Source: Agelaius tricolor
Lineage: Eukaryota > Chordata > Aves > Passeriformes > Icteridae
Direction: 5' to 3'
Assembly: GCA_023055355.1 (NCBI GenBank)
Contig: JALJCS010000002.1
Coordinates: forward strand, 75,907,001-75,971,000
Length of the DNA: 64,000 nt
Positions 63,269 to 64,000 of the stretch are shown piece by piece; the stretch's first letter is position 1; every line of letters begins with the position of its first letter. Made by a program: the position numbers and the translations under genes. The notes under the pieces are model-generated. The model was given only the letters and a program-made list of their open reading frames with translations. It was not told the DNA's origin and made no database searches.

Positions 63269-64000
63269 TGAATATCAAAGGGTACTTCAGATAGGTTCTT
63301 GCTAAGGCCATATTTTTAAACAAGTACATTAAATAGAAAGAATTAAAGGCCAACTCTGAATCTTGTTAAATTTACTGTCATCTTGCAAATTGACAAAGAT
63401 ATCTTCAAAATTGTCCCATAGTAGCTCAATTCAGCTGTCATGTAGTCAGTTACAACTTGCCCTATTTTTGCATAAATAATTTCTCTTAATATTTTTATTT
63501 CTTTGGCCAAATATACAGTGTTACTGTATTGCTGACATATTTACTTGTTTCAAAAACTATATATAGTTCCTGGCTGGTTTGTCAGTCATTTCAACAGAAT
63601 AGGAGATAAAGTGACCCCTGTATCTTCAAAGTGCTACATGAGGTTTTAGCACTCATCTCTCATTAAATTTAATGATACTCAAGCTAAAAGCATGAATAGT
63701 TCCCTCTCTTCACTGTCCTCTTACCTGCAGCTAAAAGACAGGCAAGCCTGTGATCATTCTTTTCTTTAGGTGCCCCATGTTAACCTGAAACTCAGTAAAT
63801 ACAGTTTTTATAACCCAGTCCTTTTGAACGTTAGTCCATGTAGCACAACGCTCTTTGTTCAGCTTCCAGGTACAGTGAGAGAAGTACTCTTGATGGGTTT
63901 GTTCACAGTCTCTACATGGTTGTCAGTCCTTCAGTGGTGATCTGTTATATATGCTGTGAATAGTGCCTAACAGACACTTTACTGTATATGGATGCATGTA
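63269..64000. other. Window end, nothing recognised
   Basis: AT-rich single-copy sequence with no frame above about 60 codons and no repeat that I can name. Confidence 0.5.

Overview
The window reads as a piece of a bird nuclear genome, probably a songbird, and almost certainly intergenic or deep-intronic. The evidence is the repeat content. There are several CR1 (chicken repeat 1) LINE fragments, with reverse-transcriptase remnants and the typical CR1 3' tail. There are also four avian endogenous-retrovirus LTRs of three kinds, one of which I know mainly from passerine genomes. The background is AT-rich with few CpGs. I found no convincing protein-coding gene, tRNA, rRNA or CRISPR array. The long open frames at about 52.1-53.5 kb are an artefact of a tandem repeat that lacks stop codons.

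Layout: 1-3.3 kb is unremarkable sequence. A minus-strand LTR with TATA box, poly(A) signal and near-perfect inverted ends lies at 3272-3749. A plus-strand LTR of another family (LTR A, about 1.1 kb) lies at 4436-5531. CR1 remnants of both orientations occupy 6.3-7.6 kb and 9.8-11.35 kb. The stretch 11.35-17.5 kb is empty apart from a possible MIR relic. A third LTR type, truncated and minus-strand, is at 17510-17925. Simple repeats stand at 8.6, 18.2 and 23.8 kb. A further CR1 is at 32.5-33.1 kb, followed by an AT-rich palindromic tract at 33.5-33.7 kb. From 33.7 to 51.6 kb I see mostly single-copy sequence, some of it looking like conserved non-coding DNA, though this cannot be tested here. 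A complete minus-strand LTR of the LTR A family (LTR B) fills 51605-53617, flanked by the 5-bp target duplication GGAGC. The rest is unannotatable apart from MIR-like relics and a CR1 at 62.66-63.27 kb.

The most interesting structure is inside LTR B. About 24 tandem copies of a roughly 40-bp unit (52281-53238) nearly double its length. The related LTR A carries the same motif once (4796-4834), bounded by GCAGCCC and GCAACCC, so both the single-copy precursor and the expanded minisatellite are present in one window. I found no unknown multi-gene system, and say so plainly.
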